Assembly: GCF_014192275.1 (NCBI RefSeq)
Contig: NZ_JACHXR010000004.1
Location: forward strand, 248,001 to 312,000
Direction: 5' to 3'
Length of the DNA stretch: 64,000 bases
Source: Halomonas stenophila
GTDB lineage: Bacteria; Pseudomonadota; Gammaproteobacteria; Pseudomonadales; Halomonadaceae
The notes beneath the pieces are model-generated. The model was given only the letters and a program-made list of their open reading frames with translations. It had not been told where the DNA came from and did no database searches. The position numbers were made by a program, and so were the translations under genes. Positions 15,331 through 23,910 of the stretch are shown one piece after another; the stretch's first letter is position 1; each line of letters starts with the position of its first letter.

Positions 15331-15804
15331 TCAGTGCAGCCAGAACCACAGGTGCATGGTACTCCAACCGTAGACGGCGGCCAGGACGTCATCGATCATG
15401 ATCCCGAAGCCACCGGCGACCCGCCGATCCGCCCAGCGGATCGGCCAGGGCTTGAAGACATCGAACACCCGGAAGACCACGAACCCCCACAGGGCGGCCT
15501 CCCAGGAGAAGGGCACGGCGGTCATGGTCAGCCAGTAGCCGACGAACTCGTCCCAGACGATGCCGGAGTGGTCGTGGACCCCCAGGTCCCGGGAACTCTT
15601 CTCGCACAGCCACACGCCCCACACGAAAGTGATCGCCACCACCATCAGGTACCAGCCCAGGGGCAGCTCGGACATCAGCCAGTAGAAGGGGATCGCCGCC
15701 AGGGTCCCGACGGTGCCGGGAGCGAAGGGCACGGCACCGCTGCCGAAGCCGAAGGCGAGGAAGTGGACGGGGCGGTGCCAGACGCTCTGGGGGGCACGGT
15801 TCAT
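15331..15804 (-). CDS. pgpA: Phosphatidylglycerophosphatase A
   Basis: Inner-membrane enzyme that removes the phosphate from phosphatidylglycerophosphate. The 157-residue protein contains GSGAVPFAPGTVGTLAAIP, DHSGIVWDEFVGYW and FRVFDVFKPWPIRWADR, which are PgpA hallmarks, plus several membrane segments. Its ATG overlaps the thiL stop (ATGA), as in many gammaproteobacteria, so it is the distal gene of the nrdR-rib-nusB-thiL block. Confidence 0.95.
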   Translation of the reverse strand: MNRAPQSVWHRPVHFLAFGFGSGAVPFAPGTVGTLAAIPFYWLMSELPLGWYLMVVAITFVWGVWLCEKSSRDLGVHDHSGIVWDEFVGYWLTMTAVPFSWEAALWGFVVFRVFDVFKPWPIRWADRRVAGGFGIMIDDVLAAVYGWSTMHLWFWLH

Positions 15805-16754
15805 GGCGTGTCTCCTGGAAAGTGCTGCCAGCCGGACACGCCCGCGGCCTCGACGCCGGTGATCCCGGGGGCCGCGGTGACACGGCCGATGACCGTCAGG
15901 GGCAACTCGAGGGCCGCCAGCCTCGCGCGAGCCTCGCCGAGGCGCTCGGCGGGCAGGCTGACCAGCAGCTCGTAGTCGTCGCCGCCGCCCAGGGCGGCAT
16001 GCCGGGCCTCGGCCACGCCCAGTGCCTCGACCAGCCCCTCGGCCAGCGGCAGGCTGGCCGGCCACAGCTCGGCGCCGATGCCGGAGGCCTCGCGCAGGTG
16101 ACCGAGGTCGGCCAGCAGGCCGTCGGAGATGTCGATGGCCGAGGTGGCCAGGCCGCGCAGGGCCAGGCCGGCCGCCAGGCGCGGCAGGGGGTGCAGGTAG
16201 CGGCGGATCAGGGGGTGATCGAGGTCGCGCTCGCCGGCCTGCCAGCACTGCAGGCCCCCGGCGCCCCCGCCCAGCGCGCCGGTCACGGCCAGCCAGTCGC
16301 CGGGCCGGGCGCCGGCGCGGGTCAGGGCCTCGGCCGGTGGCACCTCGCCCATCACCGTGACCCCCACGGCCAACTCGCCGCGGGTCACGTCGCCCCCCGC
16401 CAGGCTGACGCCGCAGGCCTCGCAGAGGGCGTGGAAGCCGCCCGCGAAGGCGGCCACCCAGGCGTCGTCGGCCGCGGGCAGGGTCAGCGACATCAGGCAC
16501 CAGCGGCCCCGGGCCCCCATGGCGGCCAGGTCGCTCAGGCTGACCGCCAGCGCCCGGTGGCCCACGGCTTCGGGCGGGGCATCCGCGGGGAAGTGCACGC
16601 CAGCCACCGAGGTATCGACGCTCACCGCCAGGCGCTCGCCCGCAGTGGGTGCCAGCAGGGCACAGTCGTCGCCCACCCCGAGGGTCACCCCCGACGCGGC
16701 GGGGGCCGGGGCGGGGGCCAGGTAGCGGGCGATCAGCTCGAATTCACTGTGCAT
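15801..16754 (-). CDS. thiL: Thiamine-monophosphate kinase
   Basis: Phosphorylates thiamine monophosphate to thiamine diphosphate, the last step of cofactor synthesis. It has FELIARYL, GVGDDCALL (metal and ATP binding), SVDTSVAGVHF, and LGGGDDYELLVSLP. Length is about 317 residues. The start is set at 16754 because homology begins at EFELIARY; another ATG at 16763 is possible, and neither has a strong ribosome-binding site. It sits 14 bases after nusB and overlaps pgpA. Confidence 0.94.
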   Translation of the reverse strand: MHSEFELIARYLAPAPAPAASGVTLGVGDDCALLAPTAGERLAVSVDTSVAGVHFPADAPPEAVGHRALAVSLSDLAAMGARGRWCLMSLTLPAADDAWVAAFAGGFHALCEACGVSLAGGDVTRGELAVGVTVMGEVPPAEALTRAGARPGDWLAVTGALGGGAGGLQCWQAGERDLDHPLIRRYLHPLPRLAAGLALRGLATSAIDISDGLLADLGHLREASGIGAELWPASLPLAEGLVEALGVAEARHAALGGGDDYELLVSLPAERLGEARARLAALELPLTVIGRVTAAPGITGVEAAGVSGWQHFPGDTP

Positions 16755-16768
16755 CCGGAGCATCGCCT

Positions 16769-17269
16769 TCAGCGTCGGTGCGCGGAGACCTCGGCGGACC
16801 GCAGCCTCGCGGCGAGCTTGTCGAGAATGCCGTTGACATACTTGTGCCCCTCGGTGGCGCCGAAGGACTTGGCCAGCTCGACGCCCTCGTTGATCACCGC
16901 TCGGTAGGGCACCTCGAGGCGCTTGGCGAGCTCGTAGGCGCCCAGGCGCAGGATGGCGCGCTCGATGGCGTCCAGGTCCTCGAGACGGCGGTCGAGCAGC
17001 GGGGCGATGGCCCGGTCCAGCTCCTCGCAATGGCGAACCACGCCCTGCAGCAGGTCATGGAAGAGCGCCAGGTCGGCGATCTCCATGACCTTGTGCCAGT
17101 TTTCGTGGTCTTCCAGGTCGTCGTCGGCCACCTGGCTGCGGAACTCCGCCTCCACCGTGGCGATCGACTTGCCCGTCAGCTGCCATTGGTAGAGCCCCTG
17201 GACCGCGAGCTCACGGGCCGCATGGCGGGACTGCTGGGCCTTCGAGGGCGCCCGACGCTGCTCGCTCAT
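16769..17269 (-). CDS. nusB: Transcription antitermination protein NusB
   Basis: RNA-binding partner of NusE (ribosomal protein S10) in the antitermination complex. The 166-residue helical protein has [16 protein letters not shown] at the N-terminus and the conserved [16 protein letters not shown] and [11 protein letters not shown] segments at the C-terminus. Its start overlaps the ribH stop (ATGA). The ribH-nusB-thiL-pgpA order is conserved in gammaproteobacteria. Confidence 0.96.
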   Translation of the reverse strand: MSEQRRAPSKAQQSRHAARELAVQGLYQWQLTGKSIATVEAEFRSQVADDDLEDHENWHKVMEIADLALFHDLLQGVVRHCEELDRAIAPLLDRRLEDLDAIERAILRLGAYELAKRLEVPYRAVINEGVELAKSFGATEGHKYVNGILDKLAARLRSAEVSAHRR

Positions 17270-17763
17270 CGGGTCCCCTCCCCGGCGTCATCGCCGAAGC
17301 AGCGCAGCAGCGAGACCATCTCCATGGCCGCCATGGCCGCCTCGGTGCCCTTGTTGCCGGCCTTGGTGCCGGCCCGCTCGATGGCCTGCTCGATGGAGTT
17401 GACGGTCAGCACGCCGTTGGCCACCGGGGTGTCGAACTCCAGCTGCAGGCGGCTCATCGCCGAGTTGCACTCGCCGGCCACGTACTCGAAGTGCGGGGTG
17501 CCGCCGCGGATCACCGCACCCAGGGCGATCACCGCCTCGGGCCGCGCCACCCGGAGCACGCGCTTGATCGCCAGCGGCAGCTCCCAGGCGCCGGGGGTGT
17601 GGACGATATCGATGTTCTCGGCATTCACGCCGTGCCGCACCAGGCTGTCCACGGCGCCTTCCACCAGGCTGTCCACCACATGATGATTGAAGCGGCCCAC
17701 CACGATCACGTAGCGGCCATCGACGTCGACGAAGCTGCCTTCGACTTGGGAAATCGGTTGCAT
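17266..17763 (-). CDS. ribH: 6,7-dimethyl-8-ribityllumazine synthase
   Basis: Penultimate enzyme of riboflavin synthesis, condensing the ribitylamino-pyrimidine with dihydroxybutanone phosphate. The 165-residue protein shows [24 protein letters not shown] and the substrate-contact stretch [17 protein letters not shown]. The ATG at 17763 is selected; the open frame extends slightly upstream without support. It overlaps nusB by four bases. Confidence 0.96.
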   Translation of the reverse strand: MQPISQVEGSFVDVDGRYVIVVGRFNHHVVDSLVEGAVDSLVRHGVNAENIDIVHTPGAWELPLAIKRVLRVARPEAVIALGAVIRGGTPHFEYVAGECNSAMSRLQLEFDTPVANGVLTVNSIEQAIERAGTKAGNKGTEAAMAAMEMVSLLRCFGDDAGEGTR

Positions 17764-17849
17764 GGTCTGTTTCCTGCTGAACCCGGTGGTACGGAATCCA
17801 CATGACGCCGCGACGAGCGGCGTCATGTCAACGTGTCGGTGACGATCGC

Positions 17850-19016
17850 TCAGGCGTCGGCGTCATCCTCGGCGACGGACGACTGGCCGGGCTCGAGGCG
17901 CTCGACGACTTCCAGGTCGAAGCCGGAGAGCGCCGAGAACTTCCAGGGCGAGCTGAGCAGGCGCATGCGCCCCACCCCCAGGTCGCGCAGGATCTGCGAG
18001 CCGGTACCGATGGTGAGGTAGTTGCCGGCGCCGTCGGATTCGGTGGTGCGGGGCGCGCGGCGACGCTCCAGGAACAGGTCGAGCAGGTCCTGGAGGTCCT
18101 GGCGGGGACGGCCGTCGTCGAGCAGCACGAAGACGCCATGCTCGGCGCGGGCCACCTCGGCGACGGCCTCGTGGGCGGCCCAGCTGCCCCCCTCGCCCCT
18201 CTGCAGCGAGAGCAGGTCACGCATCACGTTGGCCAGGTGCACGCGCACCGTGGTCAGCGCCTCGGGGTGCGGGTGGCCCTTGACCAGGGCGAGATGGTGG
18301 GCGCCCTGGATGCGATCCCGGAAGACGTGCAGGGTCAGCTCGCCGTGGGGCGTCTGGACCGGCATCGATTCCTGGGGCTCGACGGTCTGCTCGTTGTGGA
18401 TGCGATAGTGGATCAGGTCGGCGATGGTGCCCATCTTGAGGCCGTGCTCGCGGGCGAAGCGCTCGAGCTCGGGGCGGCGGGCCATGCTGCCGTCCTCGCT
18501 CATCACCTCGCAGATCACGCCGCTCGGGTCCAGGCCGGCCAGGGCCGCCAGGTCACAGGCCGCCTCGGTGTGACCGGCACGCCGCAGCACCCCGCCCGGC
18601 TCGGCCATCAGCGGGAAGATATGGCCAGGCTGGACGATGTCCTCCGCCCTGGCATCCCGGGCCACCGCGGCCTGCACGGTGCGCGCCCGGTCGGCGGCGG
18701 AGATCCCGGTAGTGACGCCTTCGGCGGCCTCGATGGACAGCGTGAACTTGGTGCCGAAGCCGGACCCGTTGTCGCGGACCATCAGCGGCAGCTGCAGTCG
18801 CTCGCAGCGCTCGCGGGTCATCGGCAGGCAGATCAGTCCCCGGGCGTGGCGCGCCATGAAATTGATGTGCTCGGCCTCGACCTTCTCGGCGGCCATGATG
18901 ATGTCGCCTTCGTTCTCGCGATCCTCGTCGTCCATCAGGATCACCATCCGCCCCTGGCGGATATCCTCGATCAGCTCGGCGATGGGGGCCAGGCCCCCGG
19001 AGGAGGAGTGCTCCAT
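17850..19016 (-). CDS. ribB: 3,4-dihydroxy-2-butanone-4-phosphate synthase with degenerate GTP cyclohydrolase II domain
   Basis: The N-terminal domain (residues 1 to about 205) is a complete DHBP synthase: [26 protein letters not shown] and [13 protein letters not shown]. The C-terminal half resembles GTP cyclohydrolase II, but I do not see the RCDCG-type zinc cysteines, so cyclohydrolase activity is doubtful. The same degenerate architecture is known from Pseudomonas RibB. A separate ribA elsewhere in the genome would be expected. It heads the ribB-ribH-nusB-thiL-pgpA run; 86 bases separate it from ribH. Confidence 0.92.
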   Translation of the reverse strand: MEHSSSGGLAPIAELIEDIRQGRMVILMDDEDRENEGDIIMAAEKVEAEHINFMARHARGLICLPMTRERCERLQLPLMVRDNGSGFGTKFTLSIEAAEGVTTGISAADRARTVQAAVARDARAEDIVQPGHIFPLMAEPGGVLRRAGHTEAACDLAALAGLDPSGVICEVMSEDGSMARRPELERFAREHGLKMGTIADLIHYRIHNEQTVEPQESMPVQTPHGELTLHVFRDRIQGAHHLALVKGHPHPEALTTVRVHLANVMRDLLSLQRGEGGSWAAHEAVAEVARAEHGVFVLLDDGRPRQDLQDLLDLFLERRRAPRTTESDGAGNYLTIGTGSQILRDLGVGRMRLLSSPWKFSALSGFDLEVVERLEPGQSSVAEDDADA

Positions 19017-19242
19017 GGAATCTCCATTGACTCTGCGTGGCGGCTGTCGCACCCCGACGACGACCGGGTCGCCGTGGGGCGTCGCCCACCTCGAAACCGC
19101 GTCAGGGTACCGTGGCGCGGCGTCCGGCGCCAGTGGCTCGCACCCGAGGCGCGAGCTCGGCCGCTCGCGGACAGCCCCGTGTCGTGGTGGCGGATCGGCG
19201 CCGGGGCGGGGCGAGCCCCTCGCGACACTCGGGTCGGCGGCC
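19017..19242. other. ribB leader / ribD-ribB gap, no riboswitch recognised
   Basis: GC-rich gap of 226 bases upstream of ribB. FMN riboswitches often precede ribB in this class, so I read the minus strand for the conserved FMN core words; they are not there. Either control is different or the leader sits before nrdR. Confidence 0.5.
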
Positions 19243-20379
19243 TCAGGCGTCCCGGCGCGGCCGGGCGGTAATGCGCCAGTCCCGCCCCACGGCACGGATA
19301 TCGAGGATCTCCAGCGGGCGCTGCTGCTCCATGCGCTCCAGCCCCGGCAGGGCGAACAGCGGCCGGGCCTCGTCGCCGAGCAGGGTCGGGGCCACGAACA
19401 GCTGCATCTCGTCGACCAGCTCGGCATCCAGCATGGCCCCGGCGAGCGTCGCGCCGGTCTCCAGCAGCACCTCGTTGACGGCCTCCTGCCCGGCCAGGTG
19501 GGCGAGCAGCGCCGCCAGGTCGACCCGGCCGTCGGCGCCAGCGGGCAGCGGCAGCACCTCGGCGCCGGCGGCCTCGAGGCGGGCCCGGCGCTCGCCGTCC
19601 TGGCCCTCGAGTGTCGCCACCAGGGTCCGCCCCGGCTCGCGCAGGCAGGCGGCGGCCTCGGGCAGACGCAGCCGCGAGTCCACCACCACCCGCAGCGGCT
19701 GGCGGGAGGCGATGGCCTCGCCCTCGGGCAGCTCGAGCTGGTCGGCACGCACCGTGAGTCGGGAGTTGTCGAAGATCACCGATTCCACGCCGGTCAGCAC
19801 CGCGCTGGAGCGGGCGCGCAGACGCTGCACCTCACGCCGCGCGCGGGGGCCGGTGATCCACTGCGACTCGCCGGAGCGCATGGCGGTGCGGCCGTCGAGG
19901 CTCATGGCCATCTTCAGCCGCACGAAGGGCCGGCCACGGGCCATGCGGGCGATGAAGCCAGGGTTGAGGGCCCGGGCCTGGGCCTCGAGCAGGCCGACCT
20001 CGACCTCGATGCCGGCCTCGCGCAGCCGCGCGATGCCCCGGCCGGCCACCTGGGGGTTGGGGTCCTGCATGGCCACCACCACCCGGGCGACGCCGGCCTC
20101 GACCAGTGCCACGGCACAGGGGCCGGTGCGGCCCTGGTGGGAACAGGGCTCGAGGGTGACGTAGGCGGTGGCCCCCCGGGCCGTCTCGCCGGCGGCACGC
20201 AGGGCATGGATCTCGGCATGGGGCTCGCCCGCCCGCTGGTGCCAGCCCTCGCCCACCCGCCGGCCATCCTTGACCAGCACGCAGCCCACCCGGGGGTTGG
20301 GGTCGGTGGTGTAGAGGCCACGACGCGCCAGCACCAGGGCGCGGGCCATCCAGGCCTCGGGGGTCCGCGGCGCCGTCAT
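19243..20379 (-). CDS. ribD: Bifunctional riboflavin biosynthesis protein RibD
   Basis: Deaminase and reductase acting on the riboflavin pyrimidine intermediate. Residues 1 to about 145 form the deaminase domain with the zinc ligands in [10 protein letters not shown] and [13 protein letters not shown]. The rest is the reductase domain, with [14 protein letters not shown] and a C-terminal beta-rich core. Length 378 residues is typical. The ATG at 20379 overlaps the nrdR stop (ATGA), which fixes the start and indicates coupling. Confidence 0.95.
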   Translation of the reverse strand: MTAPRTPEAWMARALVLARRGLYTTDPNPRVGCVLVKDGRRVGEGWHQRAGEPHAEIHALRAAGETARGATAYVTLEPCSHQGRTGPCAVALVEAGVARVVVAMQDPNPQVAGRGIARLREAGIEVEVGLLEAQARALNPGFIARMARGRPFVRLKMAMSLDGRTAMRSGESQWITGPRARREVQRLRARSSAVLTGVESVIFDNSRLTVRADQLELPEGEAIASRQPLRVVVDSRLRLPEAAACLREPGRTLVATLEGQDGERRARLEAAGAEVLPLPAGADGRVDLAALLAHLAGQEAVNEVLLETGATLAGAMLDAELVDEMQLFVAPTLLGDEARPLFALPGLERMEQQRPLEILDIRAVGRDWRITARPRRDA

Positions 20380-20861
20380 GAGCGCCCCGGCTCGTCGGGC
20401 CGGAAGCTCGGCTCCTGGGCGAGGCGATCGATCTCGGCCCGGAACTCGTCGATGTCCTGGAAGCGCCGGTACACCGAGGCGAAGCGGATATAGGCCACCT
20501 GGTCGAGCCGCTTCAGGGCATGCATCACCTCCTCGCCGACGTCCCGGGCCTGGACCTCGCGCTCGCCGCGGGCGCGCAGCGTCTGGCGGATGCGCTCCAC
20601 CGCGGCCTCGATGGACTCGGCGCTGACCGGTCGCTTCTCCAGGGCGCGCAGCATGCCGGCGCGCAGCTTGGCCTCGTCGAACAGCTCGCGGGAGCCGTCG
20701 GCCTTGATGACCCGGGGCATCACCAGCTCGGCGGTCTCGTAGGTGGTGAAGCGCTCCCCGCAGGCCGCACACTGGCGCCGGCGGCGCACCTGATCGCCCT
20801 CGGCGACCAGCCGGGAATCGGTCACGCGGGTGTCATGGGCGCCACAGAAGGGGCAATGCAT
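20376..20861 (-). CDS. nrdR: Transcriptional repressor NrdR
   Basis: Zinc-ribbon and ATP-cone repressor of ribonucleotide reductase genes. The 161-residue protein opens with [17 protein letters not shown], has the second zinc pair CAACGERF, and the ATP-cone segment [16 protein letters not shown]. The ATG at 20861 is chosen by homology. It is the first gene of the nrdR-ribD pair, an arrangement conserved across proteobacteria. Confidence 0.96.
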   Translation of the reverse strand: MHCPFCGAHDTRVTDSRLVAEGDQVRRRRQCAACGERFTTYETAELVMPRVIKADGSRELFDEAKLRAGMLRALEKRPVSAESIEAAVERIRQTLRARGEREVQARDVGEEVMHALKRLDQVAYIRFASVYRRFQDIDEFRAEIDRLAQEPSFRPDEPGRS

Positions 20862-21034
20862 AGCGAGTATCCGACGTGGGAGGAAACGGTGTCGGCATAT
20901 TGTAACGGGTCGGGGCGACAGCGCCCAGCTGGTCGGCAATTCCCGGGGCCACTCCTGTTGTCGCACACGAACTTTATCGTCCCACGAGGCTCCCAGGCAG
21001 GCATTCCCTCCATCCCGATACCAGGAGATCCGTC

Positions 21035-21787
21035 ATGCGTCAGCTGTCTCGTTCCAGCCTGGCCCTGGCCGCCCTGCTGCTGCCGCTCGCCGCCGTCGCC
21101 GAGGAACTCCCGGCACCGCTCCAGGCCCTCGAGGCCGAGGGGCTCAGCGTGCACGGCCGCTTCGCGGCCCCCGACGGCCTGACCGGCTATGCCGCCAGCG
21201 CCAACGGCCAGGCGATGACCGTCTTCGTCACCGCCGATGGCGAGCACGCGGTCATCGGCAACCTGGTGGACGCCGAGGGCAACAACCTCTCGACGGCTCC
21301 CCTCGAGCGTCTGGTGCGCGCCCCCCAGGACGCCGAGACCTGGGAGGCCCTGGAGGACAGCGCCTGGATCGCCGACGGCCGCGAAGACGCCGAGCGGATC
21401 GTCTATGTGTTCACCGACCCCAACTGTCCCTATTGCCGGCGCTTCTGGCAGGCCGCCCGGCCCTGGGTGGAGGCCGGCCGCGTGCAGCTGCGCCATGTCA
21501 TGGTCGGCATTCTCGAACGCGACAGCCCACGCCTGGCCATCTCGCTACTGGCCGCCGATGACCCCTCCGCGGCGCTGGCCGCCCACGAGGCGGGCACGCC
21601 GGTCGCGCCACTCGACGCCCTGCCCCGCCGCTGGGAGCTGGCGCTGCAGGAGAACCACACCCTCATGGAGCGGCTCGGCCTGGTGGCCACCCCGGGGCTC
21701 GCCTACCGGCTCGAGGACCGCCTGCGGACCGCCCAGGGCATGCCCAGCGCGGAACGACTGGAGAAGATCCTGGGCCCGCGGCCTTGA
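21035..21787 (+). CDS. dsbG: Thiol:disulfide interchange protein DsbG/DsbC family
   Basis: Periplasmic disulfide isomerase or sulfenic-acid reductase. It has a signal peptide of about 22 residues (ALAALLLPLAAVA), an N-terminal dimerisation region, and a thioredoxin domain with active site C131-P-Y-C134 in FTDPNCPYCRRFW. The cis-Pro loop is probably VATPG. Length 250 residues favours DsbG over DsbC. GGAG precedes the ATG. The gene is divergent from nrdR. Confidence 0.85.
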   Translation: MRQLSRSSLALAALLLPLAAVAEELPAPLQALEAEGLSVHGRFAAPDGLTGYAASANGQAMTVFVTADGEHAVIGNLVDAEGNNLSTAPLERLVRAPQDAETWEALEDSAWIADGREDAERIVYVFTDPNCPYCRRFWQAARPWVEAGRVQLRHVMVGILERDSPRLAISLLAADDPSAALAAHEAGTPVAPLDALPRRWELALQENHTLMERLGLVATPGLAYRLEDRLRTAQGMPSAERLEKILGPRP

Positions 21788-21789
21788 CG

Positions 21790-21895
21790 CGATCTGTCGG
21801 GTGCGCTCGCCGGCTCGCTTACCCGACCTACGGCTCCGGCCCTGCCGCTTCCCGTGGGTCGGAGAACCCGAAGGCGCATCCGACACTCGGGCGCC
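21790..21895. repeat. BIME-like inverted repeat pair, copy B
   Basis: gtcgggtgcgctcgccggct (from about 21799) is followed 70 bases later by gtgggtcggagaacccgaag (about 21861). These are the two modules seen at 11375-11478, in swapped order. Both copies lie between convergent or tandem genes and contain no open frame. Confidence 0.75.
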
Positions 21896-21938
21896 CGGCG
21901 TCGCCCCTCGCGCAACACGTTGCGCTACGAGAACCTCT

Positions 21939-22352
21939 TCACCCCTGCGAGGGCAAGGCCCGAGCCAAGAACCAGCCGGCGACCATGGCCGCCAGCATGG
22001 CCACCAATGGCCAGGTGATGCCGGCCACGGAGGCGAAGGCCGGGCCGGGACAGTAGCCGGACAGCCCCCAGCCAATGCCGAACAGCGCCGCCCCGCCGAT
22101 CAGCCTGCCGTCCAGGTCGCGCCGGGTGGGCAGCTGGAAGGCTGCAGCGAACAGCGGGTGGGGCCGACGCCTGGCTAGCCGATAGCCGAAGAAGTTGGTG
22201 ACCACGGCACCACCGAGCACGAAGATCAGGGTCGGGTCCCAGGCCCCGAAGAGATCCAGGAAGCCCAGCACCCGAGCGGGGTCGGTCATGCCGGACACGG
22301 CCAGGCCGAGGCCGAACAGCAGCCCGGCGATATACGCCATCAGGGTGCTCAT
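21939..22352 (-). CDS. YeeE/YedE family membrane protein, second half-transporter
   Basis: A 137-residue protein with about four hydrophobic segments and the family motif FGIGWGLSGYCPGPAF (Cys in a conserved Gly-rich loop). YeeE/YedE proteins carry thiosulfate or related sulfur species across the inner membrane. It overlaps the preceding half-transporter by four bases (ATGA), so the two probably assemble together. Confidence 0.88.
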   Translation of the reverse strand: MSTLMAYIAGLLFGLGLAVSGMTDPARVLGFLDLFGAWDPTLIFVLGGAVVTNFFGYRLARRRPHPLFAAAFQLPTRRDLDGRLIGGAALFGIGWGLSGYCPGPAFASVAGITWPLVAMLAAMVAGWFLARALPSQG

Positions 22353-22810
22353 GCGCCACCCCCGATCAGGTGCCGGACAACGAAGACGGTGACCATCGCC
22401 GTTATCAGGAAGGTCAGGGTGGCCGCCATGGAACGCGGCGACAGCCGGGCCAGGCCACACACCCCGTGGCCGCTGGTGCAGCCACTGCCGATACCGGTGC
22501 CCAGGCCCACCAGCAAACCGGCGACGAGCATCAGGGCCACGCCGCCGGCGGGCTCGCCGATCACCGCCTCGGGCCGGCCAAGCACGTTGCCCAGCTCGCC
22601 GCCGGCGATCACCAGCGCCAGGGGCCCGGAGACAAGGCCCAGCAGGAAGGCCAGACGCCAGGCGCTGTCCCCCTTAGGGCGAGCGGTGACCAGGGTACCG
22701 ATGATGCCGCTGACCCCCGCGATGCGGCCCAGGGTGACCATCAGCCAGGTGGCCGAGAGCCCGATCAGCACGCCGCCGACCAGACCGGCCAGGTATGAAT
22801 GCCACTCCAC
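22349..22810 (-). CDS. YeeE/YedE family membrane protein, first half-transporter
   Basis: A 153-residue membrane protein with about four helices and the signature GSGCTSGHGVCGLARLS, whose cysteines relay sulfur in the YeeE family. It is followed by a second YeeE half with ATGA overlap and preceded by a persulfide-dioxygenase-like gene in the same direction. Together these form a sulfur uptake or sulfide-handling operon. Confidence 0.9.
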   Translation of the reverse strand: MEWHSYLAGLVGGVLIGLSATWLMVTLGRIAGVSGIIGTLVTARPKGDSAWRLAFLLGLVSGPLALVIAGGELGNVLGRPEAVIGEPAGGVALMLVAGLLVGLGTGIGSGCTSGHGVCGLARLSPRSMAATLTFLITAMVTVFVVRHLIGGGA

Positions 22811-22861
22811 GGGCTCTCTCCTTCAAGTTTCTCCATCGCCGAAACGCGGCTCGACGGGCCT

Positions 22862-23731
22862 TCAGAACCGGTTGATCGGCACCTTGAGGTAGACCTGGCC
22901 GTTGTCCTCGGCGGGAGGCATGCGGCCGGCGCGCATGTTGACCTGCACCGAGGGCAGAATCAGCCACGGCATGCCCAGGGTGGCGTCACGCTCGGTGCGC
23001 ATCTTCACGAAGTCGTCCTCGCCGATGCCCTCATGGACATGGACGTTGTGGGTGCGTTGCTCGTCCACGCTGGACACGTGCTGGACCTCCTCGCGGCCCG
23101 GCGCCTTGTAGTCGTGGCACAGGAAGAGCCGGGTCTCGCCGGGCAGCGCCAGCACCTTCTGGATGGAGCGGTAGAGGGTGCGGGCATCGCCACCGGGGAA
23201 GTCGCAGCGAGCCGTGCCGTAGTCGGGCATGAAGAGGGTGTCGCCGACGAAGGCGGCATCGCCGATCACGTAGGTCAGGCAGGCCGGGGTGTGGCCCGGC
23301 GTGTGCAGCACCCGCGCCTCGAGGCCGCCGATGGCGAAGGTGTCGCCCTCCTCGAAGAGACGGTCGAACTGGCTGCCGTCGCGGACGAACTCGGTGCCGG
23401 CGTTGAAGGCCTCGGCGAAGATCTCCTGCACCTCGACGATGCGGGCGCCGATGCCGGTCCGCCCACCCAGGCGCTCATGCAGGTAGGCGGCCGCCGAGAG
23501 GTGGTCGGCGTGCATGTGGGTCTCGAGCACCCACTCGACCGTGAGCCCCTCGTCGCGCACGAAGGCGATGATCGCGTCGGCGGAGCGCACGTCGGTGCGC
23601 CCGGCCGCATAGTCGAAGTCGAGCACCGAGTCGAGAATCGCGCAGGCCGGCGAGTCCGGATCGCGGACCACATAGCTGAAGGTGTGGCTGGGCTCGTCGA
23701 AGAAGGCCGTCACGAGAGGATGCGTGGCCAT
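22862..23731 (-). CDS. MBL-fold hydrolase, persulfide dioxygenase-like (Blh type)
   Basis: Metallo-beta-lactamase-fold protein of 289 residues with the metal motif ETHMHADHLSAA, LHTPGHTPACLTY, GDTLFMPDYGTARCDFPGG and FLCHDYKAPG. The GTARCDFPGG stretch is typical of persulfide dioxygenases and the Blh proteins of BigR regulons, which oxidise glutathione persulfide to sulfite. First gene of the three-gene sulfur operon. No ArsR/BigR regulator gene lies nearby. An AT-rich upstream stretch (23815-23860) is a likely promoter. Confidence 0.82.
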   Translation of the reverse strand: MATHPLVTAFFDEPSHTFSYVVRDPDSPACAILDSVLDFDYAAGRTDVRSADAIIAFVRDEGLTVEWVLETHMHADHLSAAAYLHERLGGRTGIGARIVEVQEIFAEAFNAGTEFVRDGSQFDRLFEEGDTFAIGGLEARVLHTPGHTPACLTYVIGDAAFVGDTLFMPDYGTARCDFPGGDARTLYRSIQKVLALPGETRLFLCHDYKAPGREEVQHVSSVDEQRTHNVHVHEGIGEDDFVKMRTERDATLGMPWLILPSVQVNMRAGRMPPAEDNGQVYLKVPINRF

Positions 23732-23910
23732 GAAGCATGCCTCCTATAGCGGTGAAGTGAGGGGCGGCAAGGCAGGCCCCACCCGTGCGCCCGTGTTGGC
23801 TTCCAGCATAATGCCAAAAATACTCTAACGTTATTCTTTTTATACATAAATAAGGCGCGACGCGATCATCCTCGGGTATGGCCGCGCCTGGGACAGTGCC
23901 GTTGCCAGGG
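23732..23910. promoter_or_regulatory. AT-rich promoter region of sulfur operon
   Basis: An AT-rich stretch near 23812-23855 (ttattctttttatacat) stands out in very GC-rich surroundings, about 85-125 bases upstream of the persulfide-dioxygenase-like gene. I infer the operon promoter here. I could not identify a clear operator palindrome. Confidence 0.4.

Noticed and set aside
19017..19242. FMN riboswitch upstream of ribB
   Set aside because: Expected by analogy, but none of the conserved core words of the FMN aptamer can be found on the minus strand in this gap.
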